Below are positions 60,805 through 64,000 of a DNA stretch of 64,000 bases, one piece after another. The notes under the pieces were generated by a model. It worked only from the letters and a program-made list of their open reading frames with translations, ran no database searches and was not told the DNA's origin. This DNA comes from an uncultured Victivallales bacterium (GTDB lineage Bacteria; Verrucomicrobiota; Lentisphaeria; Victivallales; UBA1829), in contig CALXRI010000001.1 in the NCBI GenBank assembly GCA_944390795.1, positions 157,979 to 221,978 of the forward strand, written 5' to 3'. The position numbers were made by a program, and so were the translations under genes. The number at the start of each line of letters is the position of its first letter. Position 1 is the stretch's first letter.

Positions 60805-61883
60805 AAACACTGATTTCCGGAATGCCTCTGCTTGCGGGGGCTCTTCTCACCGGCTGTGCCGCGCCGGAATTCTACGCCGTTTCGGACAGTGCGGGAAAAG
60901 ACGGCGGCATCACGCTTGTGAAAAGCCGGGTGTCGCCCGGAAAAAATCTTTTTACTCCCCTGCGGACCGTCAACTACCTGATCCGTGATCCGGCATCCGG
61001 ATTCTTTTACGGCACGGTTTCCCGGATCTCTCCGGCGGAGTCCGACGGCGTTGCGACGCTGCGGGCGGATGGAGACGGCAAACTGGAACTTGCCGCTCTC
61101 ACGCCTGTGGACGGAAGCGTGCCGTGTCATCTGACGCTCTCGCCGGATGGAAAATTTCTGTATACGGCCAATTACAGTTCCGCCTCGATTACGGAACTGC
61201 CGCTGAAGGAGGGGATCCCGCGGCGCGGAAGGATTGTGGCGCATCCGGGGAAGGGGACGGAAAAACGCCAGGAGAAGGCGCATCCGCATTTTGTCGGATT
61301 TGATCCCGCGGGACGCACGCTTGCCGTCGCCGACCTCGGACTGGATCAGATCAGGCTGTATCCATGGAGCCCGGGACGCGGGATCGATCCGGCGGCTCCG
61401 GAAATCATCCGCCTTCATCCGGGAGCGGGTCCGCGGCATCTTGTGTTTTCCCCGGACGGGAACGCACTGTATGTCGCCAATGAGCTGGACAACACCGTTT
61501 CCTCTTTCCGGCTCCGCGCCGGAAAATGGGTTCCTGTGCAGACCATCCGGCCCATGAAGGAGGTCCCGGAAATCCGGAGTTATCCGGGCGCGATCCGCCG
61601 GACGGGCAATGGCATGTTTCTGTTCGTGTCGAACCGGGGGCACAATTCGATCGCCGTGATTCGAACCGGCGCCGACGGCAGGATGACTCTGCTGGATGCT
61701 GTCGGCTGCGGCGGGGACTTTCCGCGCGACATCGCGCTTTCTCCGGAGGAAACCGAGCTGATCGCTGCAAACGAGAAATCCGGCACCGTCACGATTTTTT
61801 CCCTGAATCCGGAAACGGGCGGACTTTCGTTGAAAGAAGAGAAGCTTTTTCTTCCGAAGGCGCTCGGGATCCTCTTCCGCTGA
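60801..61883 (+). CDS. Lactonase-family beta-propeller lipoprotein
   Basis: 360 residues. Lipobox in LLTGCAA at the N-terminus, so likely lipid-anchored. A seven-bladed propeller of the 6-phosphogluconolactonase (YbhE) type: VNYLIRDPASGFFYGT, PCHLTLSPDGKFLYTANY, HPHFVGFDPAGRTLAVADLGLDQIRLY, GPRHLVFSPDGNALYVANELDNTV, SNRGHNSIAV. Its last 95 bp overlap the end of the convergent GH78 gene. Confidence 0.88.
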   Translation: MKTLISGMPLLAGALLTGCAAPEFYAVSDSAGKDGGITLVKSRVSPGKNLFTPLRTVNYLIRDPASGFFYGTVSRISPAESDGVATLRADGDGKLELAALTPVDGSVPCHLTLSPDGKFLYTANYSSASITELPLKEGIPRRGRIVAHPGKGTEKRQEKAHPHFVGFDPAGRTLAVADLGLDQIRLYPWSPGRGIDPAAPEIIRLHPGAGPRHLVFSPDGNALYVANELDNTVSSFRLRAGKWVPVQTIRPMKEVPEIRSYPGAIRRTGNGMFLFVSNRGHNSIAVIRTGADGRMTLLDAVGCGGDFPRDIALSPEETELIAANEKSGTVTIFSLNPETGGLSLKEEKLFLPKALGILFR

Positions 61884-63432
61884 CGGGGAATTGCCGTTTC
61901 ATGACGTGTTTCCCCGGATTCAGGATCTGTTTCCCGTATATGCAGCGTGTCCCCTCCGGAACGGAAAGTTCGATTTCGCCGTTCCGCATCTGAAGCTGAA
62001 CCGGACCGTGTTTCGTCGGCTGCCGCAGAAAGACCTCGGACAGGGAGGATGTCTGCGGGTCGAGCCGGAAGGTTTGGAATCCCGGTGCGACCGGTCTTAC
62101 GCCGCAGAGCCGGCGCGGAATGATGTTTGCCGGAGCTGCGCCCCATGCGTGATTCCAGTCCTGATTCGGTTTCAGCGAGTCGTCCCAGGCTTCCATCGTG
62201 ATCGTCGCGCCTTTCCGGAGCATGTTCCGCCAGCTTCTCAGAGTGTCGGAGGTCAGCAAGTTGAGCGCATGGTCTCCGAGTCCGCACCGGCAGCATGCCT
62301 CCAGCAGAAACTGCGCGCCGTAGACGCTGCATGCCATTCCTCTGGCGCGGATGAGGGAAGCGAGCGCCGGATACTCTGCGGGATCGGCGACTCCGAACCG
62401 GATGGCGAACATTGCGCTGTGCAGCGCGGTATGCGCGGAATCCGGATTGTCGGTGAACAGACCGTTCTTCAGCATTGATTTCCGGATCGCTTTTCTGACG
62501 GCGGCGGCGCGCCTGAGATAAAAGTCGTCGCCCGAGAGTTCGTGCATGGCCAGAAGCGCGCCGTAATGATAGCAGTTCGGCACAAGATTCACCTCTCCGA
62601 ATTCGTAGTTGTCGCGTTCTCCGCACGGCCAGTCGACGATGTCGCGGATTTCCGGTGTCTCACGGATCAGGAAGTCCCCGCCCGCGTGATCGAGCAGCAG
62701 TTTCCCTTTCAATTCCGGGAGCCAGCGCGAGACGGAATCCGTGTCCCCGGAGTAGAGCAGATAATCCCGGGCTAGGATCGGGGTGAGGAGACGCCATTCC
62801 GTCGGCCATGTGGGGTGATCGAGGAAATGTTCGATGGTTTTCCGGGCGATGCCGTAACTGGCGTCGCAGCAGAAATGTCCGAGCTGATTGACATAGGCGT
62901 CGCCTTCGTAGGGGAGGCGTTCGCGTTCTCCGTCGATGTAGAGCCCGAAGGCCGTGGTCGCCTTGATCGAGTATTTGCAGAAATCCCAGATCTGATTCAG
63001 ACGTTCATCGGAACATCTGAAATCAGCTGCGTTGTCGTCGAAAGGGGCGGAAACGACGTGGCGGATTGCCTTGAAAGCTCCGGAATACCCGCAGATTTCG
63101 GCATAGCGGAACGGGGCGATTTCCCCGCCCGCCTCCTCCGGCGGATAACACTTCGGCAGAGCGGGGTTCGGGGCGGCGTGCGGCGGAATGTCGAACCGGT
63201 ATACATGAGTGCCTTTCCTCAAAGTCAGATTCATGGATTTGAAACAGCGGTATCCGCCGGGATTTCTATTCAGTCTGCCGTTTCCGTCCAGCACTTCGCC
63301 GATGGCGATTTCCACAATTTCGCCGCCGTTCCCGGTCAGTTCCACTTCCAGAAAGCCGAAGGCGTCTTTCCCGAAATCAAGACGGGGGTTGTCGAATCCG
63401 GCGATTTCGTGTTTCATTTCGATAGTCTGCAT
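61789..63432 (-). CDS. Alpha-L-rhamnosidase (GH78-like)
   Basis: 547 residues from the ATG at 63432. Short form lacking most N-terminal domains. The active-site motif IDGERERLPYEGD near residue 165 matches the GH78 consensus, and WPTEWRLLTPILARDY and TNAQPAWIG-type strands (AFGLYIDG, WDDSLKPNQDWNHAWGAAPANIIPR) follow. The C-terminal 30 residues beyond PGKHVMKRQ run into the antisense of the lactonase gene and look unlike a domain, perhaps because an earlier stop codon was lost. Confidence 0.88.
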   Translation of the reverse strand: MQTIEMKHEIAGFDNPRLDFGKDAFGFLEVELTGNGGEIVEIAIGEVLDGNGRLNRNPGGYRCFKSMNLTLRKGTHVYRFDIPPHAAPNPALPKCYPPEEAGGEIAPFRYAEICGYSGAFKAIRHVVSAPFDDNAADFRCSDERLNQIWDFCKYSIKATTAFGLYIDGERERLPYEGDAYVNQLGHFCCDASYGIARKTIEHFLDHPTWPTEWRLLTPILARDYLLYSGDTDSVSRWLPELKGKLLLDHAGGDFLIRETPEIRDIVDWPCGERDNYEFGEVNLVPNCYHYGALLAMHELSGDDFYLRRAAAVRKAIRKSMLKNGLFTDNPDSAHTALHSAMFAIRFGVADPAEYPALASLIRARGMACSVYGAQFLLEACCRCGLGDHALNLLTSDTLRSWRNMLRKGATITMEAWDDSLKPNQDWNHAWGAAPANIIPRRLCGVRPVAPGFQTFRLDPQTSSLSEVFLRQPTKHGPVQLQMRNGEIELSVPEGTRCIYGKQILNPGKHVMKRQFPVSGRGSRAPSEEKASLLSTKVRPFPDSGKKS

Positions 63433-63454
63433 GATGAACTTTTCCTGCCTGCAA

Positions 63455-64000
63455 TCAGTGTGCAGTTTTCCGGTATGTAATTCGGTAGATGCGTGTGGAT
63501 TCCGGTGCAAGTTGAATCGGAATTTCCTTTCCGGAAAAAGGAATGTGTTCTTTTGTGAGGCAGTCCTGCATTCCGTCTGCTTCTGAAGGAAGTTTTACTG
63601 TAAAAAGTCCCCCCTTTTTTGTATGAAGAACTGCAAAATCATTGCCAATCCATGCGGGCTGAGCATTGGTCATGACCGTCGGCAGTCCTGCCGTATCCGC
63701 TATGGAGTGAATCCATTGCCATTCCAGATTCGGATGACTGAGAAAAATCAGCCGGCAGCCGTTTTTGTCTGTTTCCATGGCCGTGATTTCCCCATCTTCG
63801 TTTCTGGCCAGAACCTGGATGGAACCCGCAGGATGGAATACGGGGCCGCAGATGTCTGAACTGGAAATTTCTCCGTTCATGGCGCTTCCGAATACTTCTT
63901 TCCCTTTTGCGGTCAGTTTCATCTTCTGAATCTTTTGTCCCGCGGACAGGATGAATTTACACCCGAAGAGCCGTTCCATGAATGTCAGGTCTGGCTTTTC
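63455..64000 (-). CDS. C-terminal part of a glycosidase-like protein (partial, cut by right edge)
   Basis: The frame is open to base 64000 and no start is certain, so the N-terminus is outside the window; 181 codons are seen. The fragment is beta-rich (CRLIFLSHPNLEWQWIHSIADTAGLPTVMTN, VLHTKKGGLFTVKLP) and resembles the amidotransferase-like trimerisation region and end strands of GH42-type beta-galactosidases. This is a weak, pattern-based assignment. It ends 22 bp before the start of the rhamnosidase gene, so the two are cotranscribed. Confidence 0.5.
   Translation of the reverse strand, partial: EKPDLTFMERLFGCKFILSAGQKIQKMKLTAKGKEVFGSAMNGEISSSDICGPVFHPAGSIQVLARNEDGEITAMETDKNGCRLIFLSHPNLEWQWIHSIADTAGLPTVMTNAQPAWIGNDFAVLHTKKGGLFTVKLPSEADGMQDCLTKEHIPFSGKEIPIQLAPESTRIYRITYRKTAH

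Noticed and set aside
58549..60810. A 753-codon open frame on the minus strand
   Set aside because: It is antisense to the GH36 gene with its catalytic KHD motif; codon bias produces long frames on the opposite strand in this genome.

Overview
The window reads as chromosomal DNA of a Gram-negative anaerobe of the PVC superphylum, most probably Lentisphaerota (Victivallis-like). This is inferred from gene content, not from a search. The clues are lipid A/core genes (waaA, a heptosyltransferase), a pseudopilin with an H-X9-DG motif beside a DUF4838 glycosidase-like protein, two more orphan pseudopilins, many polysaccharide-degrading enzymes, AraC regulators, and a moderately high GC content. 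Genes are densely packed, often with ATGA stop/start overlaps, and lie on both strands.

Layout. 1-7.3 kb: a minus-strand operon waaA-thiC-DUF815 ATPase-tadA-lipoprotein-GH13 enzyme; the last gene runs off the left edge. 7.4-13.3 kb: plus-strand lepB, a deacetylase-like protein, then aroQ-accB-accC-Asp23-Asp23-AmaP-like, an order resembling that of Firmicutes. 13.4-13.8 kb: tRNA-Lys and an IS3-type orfA relic. 13.8-18 kb: a CE15-like esterase, an AraC regulator and a TIM-barrel protein, with a shared DNA motif in both intergenic gaps. 18-24 kb: a small secreted protein, a tandem four-hairpin repeat, a CNNM transporter, a sodium/solute symporter, an HD hydrolase, glgC and tsaC. 24-31 kb: an AraC/PocR regulator divergent from a pseudopilin-DUF4838-secreted protein-mutarotase-like operon, with a 21-bp-phased direct repeat at the promoter. 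31-42 kb: ttcA, a second signal peptidase, an amidohydrolase, an operon M42 peptidase-holA-pdxB-DUF2062-two membrane proteins, and prfB-HAD. 41-49 kb: a Gfo/Idh/MocA oxidoreductase under a promoter whose spacer is a perfect palindrome, mgtC, a truncated ATPase, a large rhamnosidase-like protein, a beta-propeller lipoprotein and a lone Nif11-like peptide. 49-56.5 kb: two pseudopilins, trmO-ispH, a NERD-helicase, YchJ, YhcH and a heptosyltransferase. 56.6-64 kb: carbohydrate genes (SASA esterase, GH36, lactonase lipoprotein, GH78, and a glycosidase-like C-terminus cut by the right edge).

How it fits together. Housekeeping operons (fatty acid synthesis, tRNA modification, replication, cofactor synthesis, isoprenoids, envelope) alternate with small glycan-use loci. 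Three of these loci carry visible local control: two AraC-type modules and one LacI-like operator. The least expected signal is the tandem RNA-like repeat at 18.43-18.69 kb. Its two copies are 148 bp apart, and the stem substitutions I checked keep base pairing when read as plus-strand RNA.
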